A stretch of DNA of 64,000 nt from Lamellibrachia columna. Lineage: Eukaryota > Annelida > Polychaeta > Sabellida > Siboglinidae. The position numbers were made by a program, and so were the translations under genes. Shown here piece after piece: positions 19,633 through 33,004 of this stretch. The stretch covers positions 4,550,041 to 4,614,040 of the forward strand of contig OY759263.1 in the NCBI GenBank assembly GCA_963662155.1, given 5' to 3'. Numbering within the stretch: the first letter of the stretch is position 1; each line of letters starts with the position of its first letter. Below the pieces are notes generated by a model, which was not told the DNA's origin, did no database searches, and saw only the letters and a program-made list of their open reading frames with translations.

Positions 19633-19810
19633 AAAGTTGGGGTTACGACGGTTAGGGTTAGCTCCAGTCGCCAGGGGGCGCTCTAGGGTATATAGGTCGC
19701 CGCTAGGTGGCGCTCATGGTACCCAGAAGACTCTGCGACCGGAAGTCACAGGGACCCTCCCTACTGGGTCACTCTTATTCAAACTTATTCAAAGGAGCAC
19801 TATAACTACT
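19633..19810 (-). repeat. Right terminal inverted repeat of the Polinton
   Basis: Reverse complement of the left TIR, ending GAGCACTATAACTACT at 19810. The inner edge is AAGTTGGGGTTACGACGG. It carries CTCF-like motifs at 19667-19684 and 19700-19713; the latter fits the 14-base core consensus at every position. Confidence 0.92.
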
Positions 19811-19816
19811 GACGCT
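19811..19816 (+). repeat. Right 6-bp target-site duplication (GACGCT)
   Basis: Partner of GACGTT at 1709-1714, with one transition between the copies. Confidence 0.8.
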
Positions 19817-20445
19817 ATTCATGCCGGTATTACCCACGTGACCGGAGAGAGCCAATGACCACCCTATTAACAATAGATGATCAGAAACAACCAAACATTG
19901 ATGCCACTATACTGGTTACTATATTATCTAGTCTTGAATATTGTTCGAGAATATTTATCCTGGTTTCATGTCCCAGCTTTTTTCGTCTCGGTCTTCATTC
20001 TTGGATTTGATAAATTCGTCCAGTGTGTTAAGGACCGAGCGTTTCACGTATATTATTTCATCAGCTTGAGTCGGCGCATTTAGTGTATTCTGTACTTGGG
20101 GTATTCTGCACTGTTACATCAGTGTTGCTAGCTTTGCGTTGCTTAGGCACTGTTTATTGTTAGCCAGCACCCACGTAGGTCGTCTGCTGACGACAAACGG
20201 CCTGGCGGTAAATGTTAAGGGACGACACAATAACAGATGCAGCCAACCGCAGTAATTGCCGATCTCTAACTTTCCAGAAAAGGAATTAAGAAGTGTGTGG
20301 GCGCTAATACACACGTCATGGTTTATTCAGGACAAATTCTTACTCACAATCGAAACATCCTGGATACTCGTAGTAGCGTAATGTTTTTGATAGTTATAGT
20401 TAGCGTATCAATGTAGAGATAACATACTTTAAGTGCATCATCAAT
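19817..20445. other. Right host flank, no gene recognised
   Basis: Host DNA after the Polinton. A 15-bp word ACCCACGTGACCGGA at 19832-19846 is identical to one at 1691-1705 on the other side. Nothing else seen. Confidence 0.5.
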
Positions 20446-20912
20446 TCGATTTTTAGTCGTCTCATTTTAAATTCATTTTGCGAAAATTCAAACCTATCTA
20501 GTATACCCTACGACATGCTAGCTCGTTTGTACAACTTTTGTATGTAGGTTTTTTGTGTGAAATCATCAGACAAACTATTAAGTTATTTAATTCTGCATGC
20601 AAAATTTATCAAAGTGAAAATGGAAATGTTGAAATTTCTCACATGGTGATATATCATAACTTTGTCATGTGATCGGTGAGAGGATGGAAGTCACGCCCAT
20701 TATCAGCCATGAACCCACAAAGTGTTTACCGCTTCGGATATCCATTATTTTTAGCCTTACCAGATCTGACAACTAAAGTAAATTATTTCGATGATTTGAA
20801 CAAAAATACGCAATTTTTAATTAAACAAACTGCGGATATTACTTGAACTATTCACATATTACGCATTAAGACATCAACTAACCGGATTCGCGATGGGCTA
20901 AATCAGTTCTAC
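20446..20912 (+). repeat. Interspersed repeat, copy A (inverted partner at 34430-34900)
   Basis: Contains TTTTGTATGTAG, TCATCAGACAAACTATTA and TTTGTCATGTGATCGG in order; the same words appear on the opposite strand at 34430-34900. Unclassified transposon family. Confidence 0.7.
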
Positions 20913-21190
20913 CTTAACATAACAACAGCGAAGACAATGTTGTCAAAGTGGTTAATTGGTTCCAGACTCGAACAAATTATATATATTCGCTCACTCCCTC
21001 ACTCGTCCGCCCACCCACCAACCTACGCACAAGTGCAACGGTCGTCTGATTTCAATGTGATATCCTTTTTTGTAGTATCAACTTCGTGGGCGATATCACG
21101 AATCAATCAAGGCAGACTTACCGAGTATACACTGTGTCAACCGCGTTGTCTCGTTGAAGCACCTACTCAGTACGTGTAGAAGTATCACTG

Positions 21191-24100
21191 ATGGAGGCAG
21201 AAGAACTTACCTGCTCCGAGAATGAAGACCTCCAACGCCGAGACCTGTCGTCAGATGGCATTCAGAGCGGTCGTCAGATTGGCGATTACAACACGTTTGA
21301 AGAGGAGTTGCCGGTGGATGGGACGAAATGGAAGAATGGCAAACTGATAGTGTTCACGTTTTGCATAGCTAACTTCCTCGTTGGCATGTTCTTTTCCCTC
21401 ATGGCACCATTCTTTGTAATAGAGGTAAGTAGCCATTTGTATTGTCGTAGCATTGAGGGCACCTGTCATAGTTCTGATACTCACTGACATAGTATCATGA
21501 CCTCAGTAGATATTAATTGGGAACCACTGGCACAGTGTAATATTATTGTGACCATTATCACAATTCAAAGCATTGATGTCTACGTCCACATATCTGCTGC
21601 ATTGGTTGCAAATGAAAATGTTGTGGTATGGCCGTATTACTCATATTTATTGAATTTCGAGGATCTGATTTGGATATATATGTTAAAATGGTGATCAAGT
21701 TTACGGAAAATCTACAATAACCGTACCACAAAATGAAGTTCGCACGTTTTTTGTACAAATTTAATCTTAACAATTGTCGCGGGAAATGGACATTTTGTAT
21801 GGTTGTATATGTTTGTAGGCAGCTAAAAAGGGAGCGGGTGAAACGGTCGCTGGGGTGATCCTTGCAATATATCAACTTGTCTGCATGCTGGTGACCCCTC
21901 TCTGTGGAAACTATGTGAGTTCATTCAAGGATTTTAGTCACCAATATGGCATTCAGCAATAAAAATGCTTTTGGCAAAATACTGAGTGTACAATATAAAA
22001 GACTATTAACAGATTGTTGTGGAGCTTAATAATACGTGCTACGAAGATTTGGATTTAAAGAAACAATGACAAACAACAAATGCGTTCGCCCTTTAGATGT
22101 GGACGTAGATGAATCGTATGAGGAAGTATTAAACAAAAGAAAACAGAGGGAACGGTACTTCATTTTATCGTACAATATATTATTATTTTTAACTCATTTA
22201 ACGTGTATTGGTTGTACTGTTTTAGATGACGACCATTGGAGCAAAGTTAGCCTTTGTGAGTGGACTGATGGTCTGCGGCGGTAGTGTCATTGGATTTGGG
22301 TAAGAAGACATTTCACACCAACAGTATTTCATCCTTCTTGTACCAGTTAAGACAACTTTGGTGTACTTCTTATTTATCGAGCTCAATTCTTCACATATAG
22401 TCATCCAAAATTGTATATACTTCACTGTGTAAATTAATCGAATTGTACTGTTGCAAGGTGTCTTTTCATGTCATCATCAGTGCAATGTTGCAATGTGTCT
22501 TTGCATGTCATCATCTGTGTAATGTTATATTGTGCCTTTGCATGTCATCATCAGTGCAATGTTGCAATGTGTCTTTGCATGTCATCATCAGTGTAATGTT
22601 GCAATATGTCTTTACATGTCATCATTAATGTGATGTTGCAATGTGTCTTTACAAATATTTTGTTCTGGCCTTCAGGTGCCTCGATGCAGTTCCTAGTGGC
22701 GCCACCTACATTGTAATGTGCATTGTAATACGATCTGTCGAGGCAATCGGAAGTTCTGCTTTTTCTACAGCAAGCTTAGCCATCTTGGCAAACGAATACC
22801 CCAACAAAGTTTCAACAGTATATGTACGCAATTTTTTTTAAATTCACTGTGTAAATATAATTGGTTTATGTCAACTAGTCAAGTTAATGATTAAGTTGAG
22901 TTAAACTACACGTAAATCAGGAGTTTATAGGATTTGCAGCCAGTCCACTATTTTACCCTCTTGTCGCCTACAAAATAGTTGACCGGCTGATCATCCTATA
23001 AACGCCAAGCCAATATCCTCCATAGCATTCAAAAGTTAACTCGGTAAGTTTATTTAATGTTAACCTAACTTACCTTTTGCTAGTTAACGATTAAGTTAAG
23101 TTAGTCGTCCCATGCCTGTCACTGAGATATAAAACATGAAATAAAAATGGGATAATTTATGGTGTATGTTAATTTGAAGAATATGAGTATAACGTATTAA
23201 ATACACAATATAATCGTCGTAAAACAAATGTACGTACACGTATACAATGGTAATAATAATGGCAACTGTTGCTAATAATGATAACTACAAATTAGTAATT
23301 GATTCGTAGCACTATTTGTTATATATACATAACTATTGTTGCTGCATGCATGTTAACATAATGGGATATAAAGCATGTGTTATATTAACTTTATTGATGT
23401 TTCTTATTATGGTCAAAGGCCGCACTGGAGCTGTTCACCGGAATGGGATACATGCTTGGACCAGCGCTAGGAGAGTTACTCTATAACGTAAGTCGTACGG
23501 TGTAACGTATTTCAAAACTTCAAAAAACGTTTTAGCGTATGACTTTAGCACACTTTATGAGCAAAGTATTCTACGTGTTGTTTGTGCAATTTGTGTGAAC
23601 CGCCATGTGGCGTTGCTGGTACAAATAGTATGCTCGCTGTATCAGATGGAATTGGACGCTTACACAATGGACAAACCGTTTTTGTTAACAGAGGTAGTAT
23701 TTTTTCCCGGATTCAAACTCAACGAGTGATAAAAGGGAGTTTGTCGTGAATTCGACTCGTGCATCGAACTATCGTTTACATTGGCTAATAACTAGTAATA
23801 TATATATATATAAGATAAAGTGACATATTTACTTAAATTACATACATAAGGTAATATCTGACTTAGTGGTAGTAAACGTTTTCGGTAAAAAGGAATTAAC
23901 AGCAGGATTTTAGCGTAAATTAGTACACACTGATTTCGTTGTTTTGTTACACAGTGTTCTCCGTATTCGCTAGGTGGCAGGTTTTTTTTTTCATGCGAGC
24001 TTAATAGAAGACATAGTTAGCAAGTATATTAGCCTAAAGTGTTCTTTTGATCACAAAAACAGCTTTATTCAAGGCTAACGTAGCAAACTAATTAAAACTA

Positions 24101-27100
24101 AATTGTATGATGGCGCCGTGCAAAAAAAGGCCACAAGGCACTTAATTTGTGGCAGTTGCAGTAACTGGGTGGACTTCGTCAAGTCTGGGTGGTAGAAATC
24201 CTAGGCTGAGGTCCAGGCAGTTAGTTTTAGTTTTGATTGTAGGGGATGTACGAAGATGAAGGAACTAGCGGTGGAGTTGGAAGAGCTGAGGCTGCTCGTT
24301 GTGGCAATGGTGGGAAGGGAACAGGGGGGTTGTGCCAGTAGTTCCGGTGGGGGAACAGTAGATGATAAAGAGGGGAAAGTCACAAGAGATTCTAGGGAGA
24401 GCTCACCTCAGCCTGGGAGGAAGCTGAGAGGAGGGAAGGTGACAGGTCGTAGGAGACAGGACGTAAGGAGACGGGAAGGAAATGAACGGGAGGGAAGACA
24501 ACCGGAGTGAAGGAGAGGGGAGTAGGGGAGACAGGAAGGAAGGAGAAAGGAGTTGGGGAGACGGGAGGGAAAACAACCGGAGTGAAGGAGAGTGGGAGAG
24601 ACAAGACACTTTATGAACAAAGTATTCTTCGTGTTGTTTGTGCAATTTGTGTGAATCGCCATGTGGCGTTGCTGGTACAAATAGTATGATCGCTGCATCA
24701 GATGGAATTGGACGCTTACACAATAGACATTAACAACACTATAAGACAACACTATTTTATGTGTGTTCAACAGGTTGGGGGTTTCCGTTTGCCGTTTGTT
24801 TCCAGTGGCGCGGCTATTCTGGCTGTTGGCGCTCTGGCTTGGCTGCTGCTTCCACCGCAGACAGGTCCGTGTCTGATTATCTGTCATTGCACAGGACACC
24901 GCTATCACAACAGAAATTCATACGTCTCTACAGTGGTATTTTCACAAGTTATGAAAAATGCACGTCATCGGTCACACTACAAGACAAATTAAACTACAAC
25001 GTTCACAATTATGTTGTTGGCCACACTACAAGACAAATTAAACTACTACGTTCACCATTCTGTTGTTGATCACACTCCAAGATCAAGTAAACTACTACGT
25101 TCATCATTCTGTTGTTGGTCACACTACTAGATAAATTAAACTACCACGTTCACCATTCTGTTGTTGGTCACACTACAAGACAAATTAAACAACTTCGTTC
25201 ACCATCCTGTTGTCCACCATTCTGATTCACATTCATCAGTAACAATCTGTTGGCAGTGGCCAATCATGGTGTTTGACCAATCGTGGTGTCCACATAGCAA
25301 TGTGTTGGGACGCAACTTAGTTTCTAACCGTGGGAAATATTTTCCGTCTGGTATTTTACCTTAGCAGAAGTGGAAACACTACAGTGTGGATTTTGAACAC
25401 ACTCTAGATATTGTCGCCTTTATTTGTCAATGCAGAGATTATTCAAAAAGAAAGGAAATCCTTCTGGTCGTTCGTCAAAATTCTTCCCGTCTTGCTGATT
25501 GGCTTCATTACCATCGTCTTATTTGGTACCTGCGGTTTCTATGATATCGCCCTCGCCATCCATCTTAAGACAAATGTAAGTCTTCATTAATTAATTAGAT
25601 TCTTCTTCAATGTGGATATTTGCATGACATTTTTCCATCAACATGGACCAACATATAGGGTCATTCACGCAACTAATAACATGTATATATAATATAAAGT
25701 ATTATGTGCCTGATATTGTATGCTCCCTCATGTTTCCGTTAGCAAGTATGAGGCTGAAATGATGTATAGGTGTGCCCATACATTACAAAAATCAAATCAC
25801 CGCAAGGGTGGGGATATAACGATGCAACCTATTTGGACATTTGATGTAGATTACGTAACTCAGAACAATAGTACGTAAAATTGTTAGCAACCCAATGCGT
25901 GTTTTCTACGATTGTACGGATGTCATCTACGTCAAATGTCCACTCAATATTCAAAAATGACCCTGGGGGTGGGGATATTACTAATGAACCTATGTGGACG
26001 TAACAATGGGAGTTCGTAGTTACGTACAATTGTTACAAACGCTGTGCGATTGATCAACGTCAAACGTCCTCGTACGGTAGTTCCTTCGTACGGTACGAAC
26101 ACTTCATGAAAGCGCCAGTTGGGCTTGACGTTGTCAGTGTCATTGATATTAGCCTACTTGAGAACAACTTGACTCGGTAGTGTTAGGAGTCATAAGCGTA
26201 TGCAGTGGCCGCCTTTTCTCCCTTCACACGCGCACGCACGCACGCACGCACACACACGCACACACAAAATATACACATAATGTACACATGATGAAATGCC
26301 CCGTCTGATTGTAGTACCATGCCACGCCTACAATGTTCGTGTCAGTGTTTTTCATAGCTGGTGGGGCCTACGCCTTTGCATCTCCAGTCTGGGGAGTTGT
26401 CGCTGACAAAAAGGTAAATCTTTTCTCACTTCGTGCAATATTCTCCAAAATAAACTTAATCATGTAAGGCCAACGAATTGCTATATCAATTTAATTAAGT
26501 CTGTTTTCAAAGAGATCAACTCAAAACTAGGGCCCGTTCATCTCAACTAAAAAGAACTTTGCGCCCACGTTTAGGTGAGCAGACACGTCGGAAGAAAGAG
26601 CGTTTGCTTCAAATCAAAAGTACCCGTACAATATTTGGGTTGACTCACCATTAAAAAAAAAAATTTTCTCGAGTAGCTCTGGCTGAACTACTTCCGGAAC
26701 TACTTCCAAGAATAAACTACTGTGCGCAGACCACTACTTATCAGCAAGATAAATCTGAATATGAAGATCCCACTGCAGTTGTTGTATGTGGGTGCATTAC
26801 AAAAGCCGATCCGGCTATTAACGTGACGTTTGGTGTGTGCGCAGCACAATTTGATGAAGAGAGTCCTTTGTCCGTAAAGTAAATAAAATACTTTATACAC
26901 TATAGCTAAAATAATAAAAACATCGAGAAGGTTTCTAGCCGTGGAATGCAACCCCCCTAACTCCCAACTGCAGACGAATGAGCGTTGAATGTGGGCAGGT
27001 TAATGATGTCATCTGTGAGGGCGTTCCATTCGATGACGGTCTTTAAACAAATAACCTCTATATTGATCAGTCTTGGAAGGGGATTCTTTGAAGCAGCGGC

Positions 27101-28598
27101 TGTTGTTGTTTGTTTGTCTTTATAGAATGTTGTGAGTTTCGTACCCGTCGTAGTTGGTGGGCCGGGTCCTACGTCTGTTTCTGTTGGCTGCTGTGAGGAA
27201 GACGTCCGTAGGTAGGGCTGGGACCAGGCCTTGTGCTATTTTGTATAGCATTGTCAGCCTGAGTTGCCTCCGTCGTTCTACCAAGGTTGGAATGTTGAGG
27301 AAGTCTGGCATCCTGCCAATGCATCCAGGCTCCCGAGATCCCTAGTCACTATGGATGAAGCGTGCAGCTTGACTTTGAATGCGTTCAAGCTTTTCCGTGT
27401 CTTGTTTGAGGTAGGGGTCCCACACAACCGCCCCATATTCCAAGGTGGATCTATCGAGAGCGATGTAAACAAGGCGTCTTCTTGCTCATGCCGGTGATGT
27501 GTGTCGACCACTTCAGGTTATCAGAGATCTGGATGCCGAAGTAGGAGTTTTGCTCTACATGTTGGAGAACGGTGCCCCCGAGGCTATTGTAGAAGTGCGA
27601 TATGGGTTTGGTGGAGAGGATGTAGCATTTCTGCGCGTCGAAGCGCATCCCCCCACCGTACTGCCCGTTCCTCGAGGCTCTAGAGGTCGGACTGTAGGGT
27701 GAGGTGATCTTGAAAGGAGCGGACCTCCCGATAGAGCAGGCAGTCATCTTCGAAGAGTCGTACTGTGTACTTCACGGTGTGCGTCAGATCATTGATGTGG
27801 CACAGGAAAAGCAGTGGGCCCAACACTGTACCTTGGGGGAGGCCGGACTCTACTGCCACCTCTCTAGAGGTCTCTCCCTCCGTGACCACTCTCATCATGC
27901 GTTTGGTCAAGTAGTTGGTCAGTCAGGCGTGAATAGTGCCGCGCACGCCGTAGTGGTCCAACTTGTGCAGTAACCTGCTGTGGGGCACTGTGACGAACGC
28001 CTTGCTAAAATCCAGAATGACGATGTCGTTTTGGTGGCCAGTGTCATGTGATGAGAGGATGTCCTGCGTGGAGGTGAGTAGCCTTTCCTGAATCCCTGGT
28101 TTCGGCAAGGAGCCTACACGCCACGGATGTCAAGGAGACTGGGCAGTAGTTCTTTGATTTGTTCCTGTCATCCTTCTTAAACACAGAGGAAACGTTCGCA
28201 CTCAACCAGTCCGCTGGGAGTGGCCCTGGCTCAATCGATGTGTTGTACATTGTTGCGAGTGAAGGGCCACTAGCAATCATGAAGGTTATTTATTGGACAG
28301 TCTGGAGCATTTCTGTGGATGGGATCAAAAAACAATTTAATTTGTCATTACAAGGAATATATGTGTCAGCCAAGATAAATCAGCTCCATAAGAAACCGCC
28401 CATAGACTGTATAGACTGTCTCTGGAGCATTCAGAAACAACCACTGATCATCAGGTGCTAGTTTGTGTCACGTCTGTCAAACAGGACCGATCTTTTAGGG
28501 ACACCGTAAAATTGGTTCACTTCGTTTCTCGCAAACAAGAATCAATCCACAAAGATTGAATCTGATTGAAGGTGCGACTATGTGCATCAGTTTGTGCA

Positions 28599-28631
<33 letters not shown>

Positions 28632-31433
28632 ATCGTTATTATTTTCTAACGCTCTACGTTGTGTTATTCTTACTGCCCACAGCCGCAATGGGGACCTGCA
28701 TTGGTGATCATTGGCAGCGTCAGCCGTAGTGCTTCCTTAATATTGATGGGCCCCGCACCTTTTCTACACATACCAAAGTAAGTACTGAGCCTCAACCTAA
28801 ACCGCCGGAAACACTAATAAATTCAAAATTCCGACTTATCGACAGTGAGTTTCCTTTCCCCGTGTATCTACTCACATTAGTATTAATGAGACAGCACTCT
28901 TCCTACGCATAGCCATTTAAGTACTCACCATATTCTGACTTTCATTGATATACCCTGTAATTCTACCGCAAATTTAGCGCTATTACCTTGCAATGTTTGT
29001 TACGTGTGTGCGCATACACGATGTCGGCGAGATAATTAGAGTTTCTCATCAGAACATAACTGTGACTACTCACCCGAACATATCTGTGACTACTCACCCG
29101 AACATAACTGTGACTACTCACTCGAACATAACTTTGACTACTCACCCGAACATAACTGTGACTACTCACCCGAACATAACTGTGGCTACTTACCCGAACA
29201 TAACTGTGACTACTCACCCGAACATAACTGTGACTACTCACCCGAACATAACTGTGACTACTCACCCGAACATAACTGTGACTACTCACCCGAACATAAC
29301 TGTGACTACTCACCCGAACATAACTGTGACTACTCACCCGAACATAACTGTGACTACTCACCCGAACATAACTGTGACTACTCAACTCTGCGGTTGTTTT
29401 CCAGTCATCCAGTCTGGCTGTTGTACGTAAGCGTGGTTGTGTTGGGAGTCAGCTTTGGCTTTGCGGTTGTATGTGCTCAACAATTGTTCGTCATAGCCAC
29501 GTGAGTATTGATTAGAAACATTATCTTCTTATATATGTTCCCGCTGGCCAGCCCGCCCGCCCGCCCGTTTTATTATTATTATTATTATACATTTATAATG
29601 CGCCGTGTTTCCTGGTTAAAAACCTGCTCAATGGTGAATCAGATCAGTGTAAAATTGTTCACACAACTAAAGACTGTATGTACTTATTGCATTGTCAATT
29701 GCCAGCTGTGATTTCATATATTAACAAGAACATCGGTTTCAGCAAACATGGCTACCCAGATAATCTGGACACGAAAGGAATGGTGTCTGGTGTTTTCCTC
29801 CTCTTTTCTGCAACAGGGTGAGACATTTACGACTCTTCCTTCTGTGTGCTATTGTGTGGTTGCAGTCTGCAGTGTATCGTGGGTAATGTGTTTACACGCT
29901 ATGGTGTGATCCATGTGATACTTAATATAATATACTGCAATAACCCAGACATGTAGATATTCATACATAAATGTCATAAAGTACTCCAGTTTAAAATATG
30001 AAATAGCATTACATTGATAAAAGATCAGTTTTATATTGTGTTCTTTAAATCGCAAGGAAACATGGTGTGCTTATATTTTCCAAAATTGCGTTGGTGTTTG
30101 CATCAAATCATCGTATGATTCTCACGTTGGTCTCTTGCAGTCTTTTTCTGGGTCCAATCGCTGGTGGATCCCTCAGTGAAACATTAGGCTTTGAATGGGC
30201 AGCAGCAGTTATCTGTTTCACAGGATTATTCGCCGTAAGTTATGTATATACTTATCTTTATGTTACGAATGTTGTGGAACGCCACAACTATTTTGACAAT
30301 AATGCGTCATTGAATGTCTCCTGACGTAGTTAAAAGTATAGCATGCATGGATCAAAATAACCTATGTTGTGGTGAGCTTTCGAACAAATGATCAATCAGT
30401 TTCAGTGCAGCTACTTTTATAGTAACTTAACACGTCATATTCACACTGACTACCTCGACAATAGCCACTTTCTGTGGCTATCTGTATGAAGACCACATTA
30501 ACTAAGTTGTCTGAAATTACAAATACCTTTACTACAACTAAAAAAGAAAGTATACTGTAGCTAGCACGACTATTGTTATTGGAACTAACATATAAATATA
30601 CAGTATCAACAGTACGGTTACCATTAATGCAGCAAACGCATCAGATTTACGTTATTTGCCAATAAATGTACCTTTACTGCCACAAACGTATCACGTTTAC
30701 GCACTGTGCAACTACATCAATCATTTCCTCAAAATTATTCGTTATAAGTCGTCTATACACTTATCTTTCATTAGCGAATGTTGTGTCGTGTCACAACTAT
30801 TTTGAAAATAATTACGTCACTGCGTCACTGCACGTCTCCGGTGTAGTTATTATTTTTTATTAATGTCTGCATCAAAATAACTTATTTTGCGATTAACACA
30901 GCTTCTAGCAAATGGTAAATCAGGTTCAGTGCTACATAACATTACACTGAATACGGTGTCGGTGTCAGCTGCCTTTACAGCAATTTAACATGCAGTATTT
31001 ATATTGACTACCACATCCACTATTTGTTACCACTAACTGTATGAAGTACCACTTCAGACACTTTTACTGCAGCTTGCCAATCAAGGACACGGTTTCCAGT
31101 ACTACGAGTACCTTTATTCCAACTAACATATCATGTAGAGGATATCTACTGTTAGGGTTACTACAACTGCAACTCAAGCATCACGTTTGCGTTATATATC
31201 ACTACTGCAACTGACCTAACAATGTTACAGGCCTATCGCAACTAACACTACTGTAATGGTCAACATACACTGTGTACCAGACCTACCATTTCTTCTACAA
31301 CGGAAGATGTTTACACAGACTGTCATTCATCTTGCAGGTGTCTCTGTGGGCTGTTTACGTCCCTGCAAGCAGCTGTCGCACGGACAGATCTAGCGAGAAG
31401 CAACCAATTTTGATGAGTAATCCAACTGAATGA
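21191..31433 (+). CDS. SLC18B1-like MFS transporter (vesicular polyamine transporter family), 13 coding exons
   Basis: Coding exons: 21191-21424, 21819-21914, 22226-22299, 22676-22823, 23419-23487, 24774-24864, 25436-25575, 26315-26413, 28683-28777, 29405-29500, 29743-29817, 30141-30234, 31338-31433. All have GT/AG borders, phases agree, and the sum is 1407 nt (468 residues), close to vertebrate SLC18B1. After an acidic cytosolic N-terminus the first helix is TFCIANFLVGMFFSLMAPFF. Others show transporter features such as GETVAGVILAIYQLVCMLVTP and the intracellular GAKLAFVSGLMVCGG. Family members are 12-helix proton/polyamine exchangers of vesicles; substrate here is inferred. The stop codon overlaps AATAAA (TGAATAAA) at 31433. 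Introns hold repeats and LINE debris but no exon is disrupted. Confidence 0.88.
22445..22660. repeat. 37-bp tandem repeat (~5.6 copies) in intron 3
   Basis: Units of GTTGCAATGTGTCTTTGCAT plus TGTCATCATC..., ending just before exon 4. Confidence 0.85.
23551..23676 (+). repeat. Direct repeat copy 1 (partner 24606-24729)
   Basis: About 125 bp with ~95% identity to 24606-24729 in the same intron; both contain TTTGTGCAATTTGTGTGAA and CCATGTGGCGTTGCTGG. Confidence 0.85.
24080..24605 (+). mobile_element. CR1/L2-like LINE ORF1 fragment in intron 5
   Basis: GATGGCGCCGTGCAAA... CAACTGGGTGGACTTCGTCAA matches, with stops, the better copy at 45660-46370. It continues into a purine-rich GGAGACGGGAAGG-type tract. 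The 5' end of a non-LTR element, degraded. Confidence 0.6.
24606..24729 (+). repeat. Direct repeat copy 2 (partner 23551-23676)
   Basis: See copy 1. The LINE fragment lies between the two copies. Confidence 0.85.
24968..25215. repeat. 49-bp tandem repeat (5 copies) in intron 6
   Basis: Units begin TGGTCACACTACAAGACAAA and end CACCATTCTGTTGT. Confidence 0.85.
26950..28290 (-). mobile_element. Non-LTR retrotransposon reverse transcriptase fragment in intron 8
   Basis: Antisense to the host gene. Broken frames show RT motifs in order: NYCPVSLTSV, VILDFSKAFVTVPHSRLL, SGLPQGTVLGPLLFLCHIND, RLFEDDCLLYR (the usual Ala before the catalytic Asp pair is Glu) and a C-terminal RRRQLRLTMLYKI. Several frameshifts; dead. 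Confidence 0.85.
29047..29383. repeat. 24-bp tandem repeat (~14 copies) in intron 9
   Basis: Units of CCGAACATAACTGTGACTAC plus TCAC. The period is a multiple of 3, so it is open in frame on both strands (NITVTTHP), but it sits 20 bp before exon 10 and is intronic. Confidence 0.9.
30238..31080. repeat. Diverged ~500-bp direct duplication in intron 12
   Basis: 30238-30520 and about 30745-31080 share ACTTATCTT, CGAATGTTGTG, CACAACTATTTTGA and ATCAAAATAAC in order. No coding content. Confidence 0.5.
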
Positions 31434-31559
31434 ATAAAGCTGGTAGCGAGCATGGTAGCTAATTTAGTTCAAATATTTTGTCTTTTAATAATAATAATAA
31501 TTAACTTTCATAGCGCCCAAATCCTCAGGAACCTGAGTTCATATGAGCAACGATCATTA

Positions 31560-31800
31560 ATAATCGTTAAGCATAGTCGTGAACAGGGATGCGCAAGTCA
31601 TTATCAGGACGAGGGACCAACGACGATGTATGGTTGAAGTGCAATTTGGAATAAAGATGTCTTGAGATTTTTTGGAAGGTAGACATAGTTTCCGATGTTT
31701 TCAAAGTGATGAGGAGTTCATTCCAGACCCTAGGCGCAACGACACAGAAAGCACGTTTGCCCAAGTCAAGTTTAGTTTTAGGAACAATAAGTTGTTGTTA
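31560..31800 (-). mobile_element. Non-LTR RT C-terminal fragment
   Basis: The frame reads GKRAFCVVAPRVWNELLITL followed by FQKISRHLYSKLHF, the conserved terminal block of CR1/Jockey-type reverse transcriptases. Confidence 0.7.
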
Positions 31801-33004
31801 ATTTGCAAAGCATTGTCCTATGAACACGTCCGTGGTTTAGCTTAATGGTTTGTTAGATGCTGAAAGAGACTGTCTTTGAATGTAGCCAATGAGTTACACG
31901 ATATATCCTGGCAGCACAGTCAGTATGTGTAGTTGGCTTTGAAAACGAGCAATAATTACAGGAAAGGTAATATTAACTGAAGTTTCTAATGAATTCACCA
32001 TTATAGGCATCATGAAACGAAAACAAATAAAATGTCAGTAATATGTTCTGACATTTATTACAGTTAAATTATTTTTTGTCAACTAACATATTTAATAATA
32101 ATTATAATGTATTCACTTTCAATTCATATGCAATTTTTATTTTATCGGGTACAATATCTTCACTTAAGGATTAGTTTATCAAAATAGCTAGGGATATTTG
32201 CTCGGCTAGTAAATTTAAACAGATAGTGACTCAGGTTATCGTGACTAGAACTTTTCTTATGTTGGAGAGACCATATTATTTGTATAATTTCGTTTGCATT
32301 AGTGGGATTCATAAACATTCTTCTTGGATTTTTTGTTTTGCTGGATTTTTTTTTATATTTGGTGAAGTGGTTTTTGGGAGCAGGGACTGCATTAGCATAA
32401 CTAGGACCAACATTTGTAAGAAATTACAAAATGTATTCGACATTTGATCAGGATCATGAGTTAAGTCAGTGTTATATTTAAAACACATAGGAATACAGGA
32501 TTTGTCATTGTGGTTCCCTATCATAGTTTTAAGCTTAATTACAACTACCACGTCTTCTTAGAGTCAATTCTTAAACATGTTAAGTAGATTTGCATAGTAA
32601 GTTGTCTTAGCAGTATGCTTTAATTTCTTTTAAGTATTTCTATAGTTGACATAACGAATATAAGTAGGATGTCTTCTTGAGTTACCAATACATTTTCAAT
32701 AACGTTTATTGGATATGATGGAAGATTTCATTAGACCTTTGGTCATCTACTAATTCCGGACTACATATTTGAATTTAATGTTTACAGTGTTCTCAGGCGA
32801 GATAAATCAATGACACAGTTAAACTGTTTCGTAAAGTGCAAAAATTAGTCAATATTCTTTAAAATGTAAAAATCAAATATGTTGAGTAGAGCATAAAAAG
32901 TGTGTGAATTAAAAACGGCGATTAGTAAAATGTGTAAGAACAATAAGTCAACTAAATTGTCCATGGTGTTAAGAGTCACTGTTACACCTTCAACCAAAGA
33001 TATT

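Noticed and set aside
28963..29430. NITVTTHP and SSHSYVRV repeat proteins
   Set aside because: Frames through a 24-bp intronic tandem repeat that ends 20 bp before exon 10 of the SLC18B1-like gene.
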